8,188 nt of DNA from a bacterium. Its GTDB lineage: Bacteria; Patescibacteriota; Minisyncoccia; UBA6257; 2-01-FULL-56-20. The DNA is taken from NCBI GenBank assembly GCA_021813155.1, contig JAKALK010000041.1, positions 1-8,188 of the forward strand, in the 5' to 3' direction. The translations under genes and the position numbers were made by a program. Positions within the stretch are counted from its first letter, which is position 1. Each line of letters opens with the position of its first letter. The notes beneath the pieces were generated by a model that was not told the DNA's origin, made no database searches, and worked only from the letters and a program-made list of their open reading frames with translations. Shown here piece after piece: positions 1-5,132 of this stretch.

Positions 1-44
1 TTCAAGTTGACCAACAGTACAAATTGCTCTGGAATGAGAATCAC
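1..44 (-). CDS. 5' end of an unidentified gene, cut by the window edge
   Basis: On the minus strand a strong SD (GGGAGGTG, complement of 42-49) follows a good promoter. The frame GTG-ATT-CTC-ATT-CCA-GAG-CAA and onward stays open to the window edge. No ATG is available. The GTG at 44-42 lies inside the SD itself; the ATT at 35-33 sits 8 nt from GGAGG, the normal start distance, and would give a protein beginning (M)PEQFVLLVNL. ATT starts are known mainly from infC, but ten residues are too few to identify the product. It could instead be a short leader peptide with the main gene further left. Confidence 0.3.
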   Translation of the reverse strand, partial: MILIPEQFVLLVNL

Positions 45-66
45 CTCCCTTCGAGTTTCCGGGAAT

Positions 67-95
67 ATTTTAAATTATATTTACTTTTTTGTCAA
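67..95 (-). promoter_or_regulatory. Sigma70-type promoter for the gene leaving the left edge
   Basis: Reading the minus strand, TTGACA (complement of 90-95), a 17-nt AT-rich spacer and TAAAAT (complement of 67-72) match the housekeeping promoter consensus at 11 of 12 positions. Predicted transcription begins near 60, about 11 nt upstream of the strong SD at 42-49. The -35 box starts only 5 nt after the stop codon of the dehydrogenase gene, and no terminator hairpin separates them, so read-through from upstream is also likely. Confidence 0.7.
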
Positions 96-100
96 ACGAA

Positions 101-1267
101 CTAAAGCACCCGGCTCTTGATAGAGAGAATCCGTTTCTTAGCGATATCCATAGCCACTTTCCGGGGCGAGCGATTTTCTTTTTTTGAGGCAGCGAGAATA
201 GTGCGGACATTTTTCTTGATTTTTGCTTCGACAGTTTCGAACATTCGCTTAGGATTATAGCCGCGATATTCAGCATAGGAGGAAATGACGCCGCCGGCAT
301 TAGCGATAATATCGGGAACAATGAGCGTTCCGTTTTTATGGAAATACTCTTCATATTTTTCCTGCATCGGAATGTTGGCACCCTCAACGATAATTTTTGC
401 TTTAACTTTTTTATAATTGGTTTCGTTCACCACATCGGGAGTGGCGGCGGGGATTAGAACATCAACTTTTAGTTCGTAGATGGCTTCTCGGCCGATTTGC
501 TTGGCATCTTTGTATTCGAGGATGGACTTGCCGGAATCCTTGATGCTCATTAATTTTTTGTAGTCTATGCCTTTGGGATTATAGATGGTCCCCTGCCGGT
601 CAGAAACAGCTACGGTTTTAACGCCAATTTCGTCTAAATGCTTCATCGCGAACGTACCAACGTTACCAAAGCCGGCGATGGCGGCGGTCGCATTTTTAAT
701 ATCAACGTCCGCAAACTCGGCGGCTACTTTTAAAGCCTGAACGACGCCGAATCCGGTTGAACCGAACTCATGCGGGATGCCACATTTTTTCTCGCCTTTC
801 CCGAAAATATCCATGCAGTAATTTGCCGGCTTGCCTGTGGCAGATCGCCATGAACCATTGGCTTCTGCAAACCACTGCATCTCGCGTTCACTTGTATTAA
901 TATCAGGACCGGCGATGTAGTGCTTAGGAACAAACGGCCGCAGGGCGCGACTAAAACTTTCTATAATGGCACGCTTTTTTTCAAGTGAAATTAAAGTTGG
1001 ATCAACTGCTATTCCGGCCTTAGAACCACCGAAAGGAAGTTCGGCTAAGGCGTTTTTAAATGTCATAGCTCGAGCCAATCGAAAAATTTCTAAAGAGCTA
1101 ACATTGGGCGTCATTCGGATGCCGCCTTTACCAACCCCGAGATTTAGATTATCAATTACCAGGTAACCAGTAAAATTAAGTTTAGGGTCGTAAGTTTCTA
1201 GGATGAAAACAGGACCAATTTCATCTTTAATTATTTCTAATTCTTTTATTTTTAATTTGTTGGGCAT
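101..1267 (-). CDS. Glu/Leu/Phe/Val dehydrogenase family protein (glutamate dehydrogenase-like)
   Basis: Catalyses reversible NAD(P)-dependent oxidative deamination of an amino acid, most often glutamate to 2-oxoglutarate plus ammonia; cytosolic. Visible family marks: KGGIRMTP (47-54) with substrate lysine K47; TFKNALAELPFGGSKAGI (69-86) carrying K71 and the likely catalytic K83; AGPDI with D122; Rossmann motif GFGNVG (199-204); and PDIIANAGGV (318-327). The N-terminal half is the dimerisation/substrate domain, the C-terminal half the nucleotide-binding domain. At 388 aa it is shorter than most hexameric GDHs (about 410-450 aa), with a short N terminus. An in-frame stop lies 9 nt before the ATG, so the start cannot be further upstream. 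The nearest SD-like GGAG (complement of 1286-1289) is about 18 nt away, unusually far. Substrate (Glu, Leu, Phe or Val) and cofactor cannot be fixed from motifs alone. It may be co-transcribed with the unknown gene upstream, 137 nt away. Confidence 0.93.
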   Translation of the reverse strand: MPNKLKIKELEIIKDEIGPVFILETYDPKLNFTGYLVIDNLNLGVGKGGIRMTPNVSSLEIFRLARAMTFKNALAELPFGGSKAGIAVDPTLISLEKKRAIIESFSRALRPFVPKHYIAGPDINTSEREMQWFAEANGSWRSATGKPANYCMDIFGKGEKKCGIPHEFGSTGFGVVQALKVAAEFADVDIKNATAAIAGFGNVGTFAMKHLDEIGVKTVAVSDRQGTIYNPKGIDYKKLMSIKDSGKSILEYKDAKQIGREAIYELKVDVLIPAATPDVVNETNYKKVKAKIIVEGANIPMQEKYEEYFHKNGTLIVPDIIANAGGVISSYAEYRGYNPKRMFETVEAKIKKNVRTILAASKKENRSPRKVAMDIAKKRILSIKSRVL

Positions 1268-1358
1268 TGTGGATTAATTTTAATTCTCCTTTTTAAAAGC
1301 GCAAGTGAACCTTGAGGACAGTGTGGACAAAGAAGAAAAAGTAATTGATAAAATTCGA

Positions 1359-1380
1359 GCCCGGGCTTGATGGCCTGGGC
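1359..1380 (-). terminator. Weak hairpin downstream of the unknown GC-rich gene
   Basis: GCCCGGG (1359-1365) and CCTGGGC (1374-1380) can form a 7-bp stem with an 8-nt loop. On the minus strand it is followed by TCGAATTTTA, a poor U tract, and one pair becomes A-C. It may be a weak terminator for the gene ending at 1405 or just local GC-rich self-complementarity. Confidence 0.3.
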
Positions 1381-1404
1381 CCGATTGAGTCTTGGGCGGT
1401 AGCG

Positions 1405-1722
1405 CTATTTCAGATCTACCGTCTGCCAAGAAACTGTACAATCTCCGAGGTCGAATTCCTGCTTCGGCTCAATCCGGCTCGGTTTTCCGTCGCGACTTGG
1501 GAAGACGAACATTTCGCCGCGCCGAATTGCGATTGTGGCAATATGCCGATCGGGTGGAAATTGCCGGTCTCTGGCAGCCGCAATGACTTTGCCTTTCTTC
1601 TTGTCAGTTCCCGTCCCGATCTGAATGGGACGCGCGCCTTTGATTGACTGATCGATGTCGCGCCCCACGCTGGCTTGGTCTTCGCCTTTCGGGAGCACGC
1701 TAACTCTTAGGATAACTGGCAC
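1405..1722 (-). CDS. Unrecognised small GC-rich protein (105 aa, possibly 126-130 aa)
   Basis: I do not recognise this protein. From the GTG at 1722 it reads MPVILRVSVLPKGED, then polar, basic sequence with a Lys/Arg-rich middle (TGTDKKKGK at 37-45, RDRQFPPDRH at 51-60), a beta-like stretch IATIAIRRGEMFVF (61-74) and the C terminus CTVSWQTVDLK. There is no signal peptide, membrane segment or metal-binding cysteine pair (one Cys). The GTG has GGAGG 4 nt upstream, a short but workable spacing. The frame stays open to 1797, where a second, very strong SD (complement of 1795-1802) could drive an ATG or ATT start and add about 21-25 residues. The region is about 55% GC and rich in CGC, CGG and GGC codons, unlike the roughly 40% GC neighbours. 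That suits real coding, but foreign origin or high expression are both possible. Shorter plus-strand frames overlap it; I find the minus frame better because it has SDs and the same orientation as its neighbours. Confidence 0.5.
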   Translation of the reverse strand: MPVILRVSVLPKGEDQASVGRDIDQSIKGARPIQIGTGTDKKKGKVIAAARDRQFPPDRHIATIAIRRGEMFVFPSRDGKPSRIEPKQEFDLGDCTVSWQTVDLK

Positions 1723-1787
1723 ATACCCTCCAAGATGCGTGTGAAAGAGTTGGTTGGTGGAAGCGGAGAAGCCTCTTAGACAAGCAA

Positions 1788-1802
1788 TTAGCATCACCTC
1801 CC
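1788..1802 (-). promoter_or_regulatory. Extended Shine-Dalgarno with an ATG/ATT start region
   Basis: The minus strand reads GGGAGGTGATGCTAATT. GGAGGTGAT is a full complement of the usual 16S rRNA 3' end. The ATG lies inside the pairing region, too close for normal initiation; ATT (complement of 1786-1788) is 8 nt from GGAGG. All are in frame with the unknown gene ending at 1405. The arrangement matches the one at 33-49. Confidence 0.45.
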
Positions 1803-1849
1803 TAATCCTACGCTGAGATCGCTGACTTACTAAGAATTATTTAAACAGA

Positions 1850-1890
1850 AAACCCCTAAAAAAGCAACGTCCTTTAAAATCGAGGGGTTT
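1850..1890 (-). terminator. Rho-independent terminator of the exonuclease gene
   Basis: AAACCCCT (1850-1857) and AGGGGTTT (1883-1890) form a perfect 8-bp stem with a 25-nt loop, 35 nt after the stop of the exonuclease frame. On the minus strand the stem ends in GGGGTTTTCTGTTT, giving a U-rich tail. The long loop is unusual, so efficiency is uncertain. Confidence 0.6.
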
Positions 1891-1925
1891 ATACGGAAGG
1901 GTTACGGGTGAATCCGTAGTCCTTT

Positions 1926-2636
1926 TTAGTCAAATCGAAGATATTTTTGCCAATAATCATAAAGCTCTTTAGTGGCAATAAGATCACCGGTGTTGTAGTG
2001 TGCAATTTCTGAAAACTTTTTCTCTTTAAAAAGCTGGCCAACGTCATCGCCAGAAATGCCATCCTGCTTGGGGCTCTTAATTCCAAAGGCTCGAGTCCAA
2101 AGATGAAGATTCCCTTTTTTAGCAAGAGCACCATAGAAAGTAAGCTGATCGAGAAGGTCAATGTGCTTAACGCTTCGTTGCTGATAGAGATAGCGACCTT
2201 GCTCGAGATCAACTGTTGGTCTCACGCCGTGAATGGCGGATCGAATCGCTAAAAAAGGAGCATCAAAAGCACGACCGTTAAAACTGATAAATTCGCCGTA
2301 TTTCTGCGCGCCGTTCCAGAAAAGCTCAAGCATTTCTTTCTCGCGCATTGGTTTAAATTTGAAATTACTTTCTTCAAAATCAAGAAGGTTCATTTCCGGG
2401 GCTTGAAAATAAACAACGCCTTGATTCTTCTCGTAGTCTAGAACGCCGATGGCTACAATTTCCCCAGTTAAGGGCGAGAAACCAAGTCGTTCTTTCAACC
2501 CCTCTAGAGTTTTTTGATACTCGGATTCATCTTTTGATTCCTCCTTAATCCACCAAGTTAAAGAGTTTTGAGTAATAGTATCTAAGGAATCAAAATCAAC
2601 GCCCACAGTCTCAATATCAAAGATTAATCTAGCCAT
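1926..2636 (-). CDS. PolB-like predicted 3'-5' exonuclease (DEDDy family)
   Basis: A 236-aa RNase H-fold exonuclease of the group annotated as predicted 3'-5' exonuclease related to the proofreading domain of family B polymerases (DNA_pol_B_exo2 type). It should hydrolyse DNA or RNA from the 3' end with two metal ions. Exo I is FDIET with D7 and E9. Exo II is ISFNGRAFDAPFL with N120 and D125. Exo III is HYNTGDLIATKELY with Y214 and D218, so the general-base position is Tyr (DEDDy). KHIDLLDQL (158-165) is also typical of the family. There is no polymerase domain, so it is stand-alone, and the length is normal. The ATG has no SD; TATAAT (complement of 2643-2648) lies 6 nt upstream, which would start the transcript at or next to the ATG. 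It also lies 36 nt behind tgt and could be read from that operon. It ends before the hairpin at 1850-1890. The cellular substrate is unknown. Confidence 0.88.
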   Translation of the reverse strand: MARLIFDIETVGVDFDSLDTITQNSLTWWIKEESKDESEYQKTLEGLKERLGFSPLTGEIVAIGVLDYEKNQGVVYFQAPEMNLLDFEESNFKFKPMREKEMLELFWNGAQKYGEFISFNGRAFDAPFLAIRSAIHGVRPTVDLEQGRYLYQQRSVKHIDLLDQLTFYGALAKKGNLHLWTRAFGIKSPKQDGISGDDVGQLFKEKKFSEIAHYNTGDLIATKELYDYWQKYLRFD

Positions 2637-2642
2637 AAGTTA

Positions 2643-2648
2643 ATTATA
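2643..2648 (-). promoter_or_regulatory. Candidate -10 element for a leaderless exonuclease transcript
   Basis: TATAAT on the minus strand ends 6 nt before the exonuclease ATG, so transcription from the usual +7 position would begin on the start codon. No good -35 is seen 16-18 nt upstream. The gap is AT-rich and could hold this by chance. Confidence 0.35.
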
Positions 2649-2672
2649 TCGTCGCCATAAAAAAACACCTAC

Positions 2673-3824
2673 TTAATTTAAATACCATTTTTTAAAAATT
2701 TTAAAGCGATTTTGCTTTATAGCTTCGCGAATCTGACGCAAAAGATCGTTAAAAAAATAAATGTTATGGATCGTAGCAAGACGGCCGGCTTCTAGTTTTT
2801 TTTCTTTGAAAAGTGAGTGAAGGGCGGACTTGGTAATTCCTTTTTCGTTGCAAATGTAGCATTCGCAATTCTCTGTGAGAAAACTGTCATCTTTTTGATA
2901 AATGCCTTTTAAAATATCGATCCGACCATAACGAGACCAAATGCCACCATGACGGGCTTCTCTTGTTGGAATGACACAATCCATCGTATCTATCCCCAAT
3001 TCGATTGCTTCAAAAATATCTTCAATTCGACCAATGCCTAAGAGGTGACGGGGTTTGTTTTCTGGTAGGTAGGGATTAGCCCAAGAAATTTCGTCTAGAG
3101 TGTTGTCCTTTTCACCACCGAAGGAATTTCCGAACGAGCCCCCAATAGCAAACCCATCGAAAGGAAGACTGCCAATATACTCTGCGCTTTGTTTTCTTAA
3201 GTCCCGGAAGTGGCCACCTTGGATAATGCCATAAATTTTCTGATTTGAAGTTTTAGCCTCAAGACTTCGCAGAGCCCAGGCATGGGTTCGTTTCATCGCG
3301 GTTTCGGTGTAGGCTCGGTCATGAAGGGGTGAAGATGGTTCGTCAAAGGCAAAAATAATATCGGCGCCCAGTTGCTCTTGAATTTTTATTGAGATCTCGG
3401 CGTCAAGATAATGCTCTTCGCCATCTTCATAGAAATAAACTCCGGAGTCAGTTATTTTTACTTGACTTGAGTCTTTGGGGCTGATTGGGTTTTCCGAGAA
3501 AACTTTCCCGACACCAGTCTCTCTGGCAACACCCATACTAAAAACCTGGAAACCCCCGGAATCAGTCATTATTAAACCACCAAATTCCATAAAGTCATGG
3601 AGGCCAGGAAAATCATTCAGCCCAACATCGCCCAGAGACCGCCATAGATGGTAGGTATTGGCAATGACAATCTGAGTTTGAGTTTTTGGAATGTCATCGA
3701 GCTCTATGGCGCGAATGTAGCCGTTGGTTGCAACGACTACATAACTTGGAGTTTCGATACGGCCAGTGGGGGTTTCAAAAATCCCAAGACGCGCATCGCC
3801 ATCTTTGTGTACAACTTTGAACAA
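2673..3824 (-). CDS. tgt: tRNA-guanine(34) transglycosylase (queuine tRNA-ribosyltransferase)
   Basis: Swaps guanine-34 in the anticodon of tRNAs with GUN anticodons for a 7-deazaguanine (preQ1 in bacteria), a step toward queuosine; cytosolic, works as a dimer. TIM-barrel marks: TDSGGFQVFSM with general base D88; FDE with D161; IQGG with Q202; GFAIGG (224-229); GIDTMDCVIPTREARHGG with nucleophile D282; zinc site C320-x-C322-x2-C325 with H353. Length 383 aa is normal. The start is TTG: an in-frame TAG lies 27 nt upstream and the first in-frame ATG is at residue 79, after conserved sequence. No SD is visible, so initiation may be coupled to the SHOCT gene ending 14 nt upstream. Odd points: roughly 18 extra residues between FQVFS (92-96) and EISIKIQ (143-149) compared with proteobacterial enzymes, FDEP where FDEC is usual, and GGSFGNSFGGE where GGL(A/S)VGE is usual. 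No queuosine biosynthesis genes are in the window. Confidence 0.95.
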   Translation of the reverse strand: MFKVVHKDGDARLGIFETPTGRIETPSYVVVATNGYIRAIELDDIPKTQTQIVIANTYHLWRSLGDVGLNDFPGLHDFMEFGGLIMTDSGGFQVFSMGVARETGVGKVFSENPISPKDSSQVKITDSGVYFYEDGEEHYLDAEISIKIQEQLGADIIFAFDEPSSPLHDRAYTETAMKRTHAWALRSLEAKTSNQKIYGIIQGGHFRDLRKQSAEYIGSLPFDGFAIGGSFGNSFGGEKDNTLDEISWANPYLPENKPRHLLGIGRIEDIFEAIELGIDTMDCVIPTREARHGGIWSRYGRIDILKGIYQKDDSFLTENCECYICNEKGITKSALHSLFKEKKLEAGRLATIHNIYFFNDLLRQIREAIKQNRFKIFKKWYLN

Positions 3825-3838
3825 AGTATCGTTAAAAA

Positions 3839-4093
3839 CTAACTAAGGAGATCGATTTTTTTACTTTCAAATTCCTTTTTGGTTATTTCTCCTTTAGCGT
3901 ACCGTTCTTTTAGAATCTCTAGAGGATTTTTTGCATGGTGGGTTTCATGGTGATCTCCGCCAACTTTAGGTTTTGAGAATTCGCGGATAAGCCAAACTAG
4001 GAGAAAAACCCCAACTACCCAGAAGAGAATGGAGGCTAAAAAATCAAAAACCCCCCCGCCGTACATATGATTAAAATAAAATCCGTCCATCAT
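3839..4093 (-). CDS. Small membrane protein with C-terminal SHOCT domain
   Basis: An 84-aa protein. After a short N terminus rich in Gly and aromatics (MMDGFYFNHMYGGG) comes one membrane segment, about residues 15-38 (FDFLASILFWVVGVFLLVWL). Then follow a basic stretch, a His-rich linker (GGDHHETHH, 45-53) and a SHOCT module from about 55 (NPLEILKERYAKGEITKKEFESKK). SHOCT (short C-terminal) domains are small helical modules often attached to membrane or lipid-associated proteins; their biochemical role is poorly known. The TM-plus-SHOCT layout is common in bacteria, and 70-90 aa is its usual size. The start may be either of two adjacent ATGs; neither has a clear SD. It is the first gene of a likely operon with tgt (14-nt gap) and possibly the exonuclease. 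I infer no link to queuosine beyond co-transcription. Confidence 0.82.
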   Translation of the reverse strand: MMDGFYFNHMYGGGVFDFLASILFWVVGVFLLVWLIREFSKPKVGGDHHETHHAKNPLEILKERYAKGEITKKEFESKKIDLLS

Positions 4094-4167
4094 ACGATTT
4101 TCACTAATTTTTCTCAGTAAAACGACCTTTTGAAAACCAATTGTAGAATTATAAGATTTTAGGAGCT

Positions 4168-4176
4168 ATTATACCA
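4168..4176 (-). promoter_or_regulatory. Extended -10 promoter of the SHOCT-tgt operon
   Basis: The minus strand reads TGGTATAAT (complement of 4168-4176), an exact extended -10 (TGnTATAAT), about 75 nt upstream of the SHOCT ATG. No -35 consensus is seen, as often for extended -10 promoters. A second TATAAT occurs at 4148-4153 without the TG or a -35. It is divergent from the plus-strand promoter at 4234-4261. Confidence 0.6.
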
Positions 4177-4233
4177 GCTTAAACCCAGAAAATGGCGATT
4201 TTGCTATGTTTTTGGGCATTCTGGTTACTTATC

Positions 4234-4261
4234 TTGACATTTTCGACTGGTCGGCTATAAT
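4234..4261 (+). promoter_or_regulatory. Consensus promoter of the 3D-domain gene
   Basis: Exact TTGACA (4234-4239), 16-nt spacer, exact TATAAT (4256-4261); transcription should begin near 4268. Because this promoter lies inside the long open frame that begins at 4206, it argues against the 4206 ATG as the true start and for one downstream of 4290. Confidence 0.75.
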
Positions 4262-4273
4262 GAGACTAACAAT

Positions 4274-4297
4274 AGATCCCCGTGAAGGGGGTTTTTT
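4274..4297 (+). terminator. Terminator-like hairpin directly after the promoter
   Basis: CCCC (4278-4281), loop GTGAA, GGGG (4287-4290), then G and six T (4292-4297). The stem can extend outward to 8 bp with two G-U pairs. It has the form of a small intrinsic terminator but begins only about 6-10 nt after the predicted transcription start. It may be an attenuator, a 5' stabilising hairpin, or part of the ribosome-binding region (GAAGGGGG) for the 3D gene. Confidence 0.5.
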
Positions 4298-4307
4298 GTT
4301 ACCAATT

Positions 4308-4730
4308 ATGTTAATAACTAAATATATATTACTTGGCTTAGGTTTGAGCTCAAGCCTTTATCCGGCTGTCGGAGTAAACAGTACCAGTCCCGTACTAGCT
4401 CAAGACCCCTTGGCCGCTCAAATTAACCTTGCAGAGGCAAGGGAGGTGGTAAATCTTTGGGTAACGGCCTACTCCAGCACTCCAGAGGAAACAGATGATA
4501 CCCCTTTTATTACGGCTTCCGGAAAAAGCGTAAGGGATGGGATTGTTGCAACTAACTTGCTTCCTTTTGGGACGAGAATTCAGATTCCCAAGATATTCGG
4601 GGATAGGGTTTTCGTTGTTGAGGATCGCATGCATCAACGAAAAACTAATCATCTTGATATTTGGATGTCCAGCCAAGAGAATGCCAAAAAATTTGGAATT
4701 GCTTATACACAAGTCCTAGTTCTCAATTAG
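4308..4730 (+). CDS. Secreted 3D (Asp-Asp-Asp) domain protein
   Basis: A 140-aa exported protein. The N terminus MLITKYILLGLGLSSSLYPA is a signal peptide or anchor (Lys, then a hydrophobic core), with a plausible cleavage region near 20-32. A 3D domain fills about residues 49-138: LWVTAYSS, FITASGK, RDGIVATN (D77), LPFGTRIQIP, VEDRM (D106) and NHLDIWM (D117), the three aspartates that name the family. The 3D fold is a double-psi beta barrel related to MltA and resuscitation-promoting-factor-like wall lytic enzymes, so a role on peptidoglycan is likely but not shown; there is no LysM or other wall-binding module. The frame is open from 4206, but the consensus promoter at 4234-4261 lies inside that extension. 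A TTG at 4296 is a closer alternative, 4 nt after AAGGGGG. It is the only confident plus-strand gene here. Hairpins at 4768-4825 end the transcript before the convergent acylphosphatase gene. Confidence 0.85.
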   Translation: MLITKYILLGLGLSSSLYPAVGVNSTSPVLAQDPLAAQINLAEAREVVNLWVTAYSSTPEETDDTPFITASGKSVRDGIVATNLLPFGTRIQIPKIFGDRVFVVEDRMHQRKTNHLDIWMSSQENAKKFGIAYTQVLVLN

Positions 4731-4767
4731 GAAAATCTCGGCTATGCTTTAATCAGTTGGTTGAAGC

Positions 4768-4788
4768 GGGCGAAGACTGTGTTCGCTC
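4768..4788 (+). other. Stem-loop in the 3' region of the 3D transcript
   Basis: GGGCGAA (4768-4774) pairs with TTCGCTC (4782-4788) around a 7-nt loop. One pair is G-U in plus-strand RNA but C-A in minus-strand RNA, which favours a plus-strand role. It is 38 nt after the 3D stop and just before the main terminator; no U tract follows. Confidence 0.4.
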
Positions 4789-4799
4789 CCTCCAAATTG

Positions 4800-4838
4800 G
4801 CGCACGTCATCCCCCTGGCGTGCGCTCGTTATTTTATC
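4800..4838 (+). terminator. Terminator between the convergent 3D and acylphosphatase genes
   Basis: GCGCACGTCA (4800-4809) and TGGCGTGCGC (4816-4825) form a 10-bp stem with a TCCCCC loop and one U-G pair that is valid only in plus-strand RNA. TCGTTATTTTATC follows. The U tract is interrupted, and the tail overlaps the end of the acylphosphatase gene. It may also stop minus-strand transcription, less well. Confidence 0.6.
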
Positions 4839-5104
4839 TCAAATTTAGAAAAATTTTTCAGCTGGCTTTGAGTAGTATCCATCTTTGTAACACTGGAGGG
4901 AGGAGGTCCTTGTTTACAACACTCAAGAAATGTTTCGAGATTACTACTTTCCCCTTCGGCTTCGATATAAACATCTCTGTTAGAATCATTTTGGACGAAT
5001 CCATAAATATTGAGTTTGCGAGCTTCGTTTTTAATAAAATAGCGAAAACCAACGCCTTGCACTAGACCAGAAAGTCGTATGTCGAAATGGATCTTTTGCT
5101 TCAT
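4829..5104 (-). CDS. acyP: Acylphosphatase
   Basis: Hydrolyses the carboxyl-phosphate bond of acyl phosphates (acetyl phosphate, 1,3-bisphosphoglycerate and similar); cytosolic. At 91 aa it has the standard size. The signature GLVQGVGFRYF (13-23) holds catalytic R21 in the phosphate-binding loop. The second signature, YGFVQNDSNRDVYIEAEG (34-51), holds catalytic N39. Family members usually read GWVRN here, with a short turn containing DG; this one has the divergent QNDSNRD, but both catalytic residues are kept. It starts 28 nt after the sod stop on the same strand with no terminator between, so the two are probably co-transcribed. The ATG has no clear SD. It ends against the terminator it shares with the convergent 3D gene. 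Confidence 0.93.
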   Translation of the reverse strand: MKQKIHFDIRLSGLVQGVGFRYFIKNEARKLNIYGFVQNDSNRDVYIEAEGESSNLETFLECCKQGPPPSSVTKMDTTQSQLKNFSKFEIK

Positions 5105-5132
5105 CGCTCGAAGACAAGGGGGCTAGAAGGAG

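Noticed and set aside
1345..1647. 100-codon plus-strand frame opposite the unknown gene
   Set aside because: It has no SD and its translation looks like a random reading of GC-rich DNA. The minus frame has two SDs and agrees with neighbouring orientation. This remains less than certain.
4206..4307. N-terminal extension of the 3D protein to the ATG at 4206
   Set aside because: An exact promoter (4234-4261) and a hairpin lie within the extension, and the signal peptide begins at residue 35 of that frame.
4661..5065. 134-codon plus-strand frame across the 3D gene end and acylphosphatase
   Set aside because: It overlaps two well-supported genes and the terminator between them; it is a shadow frame.
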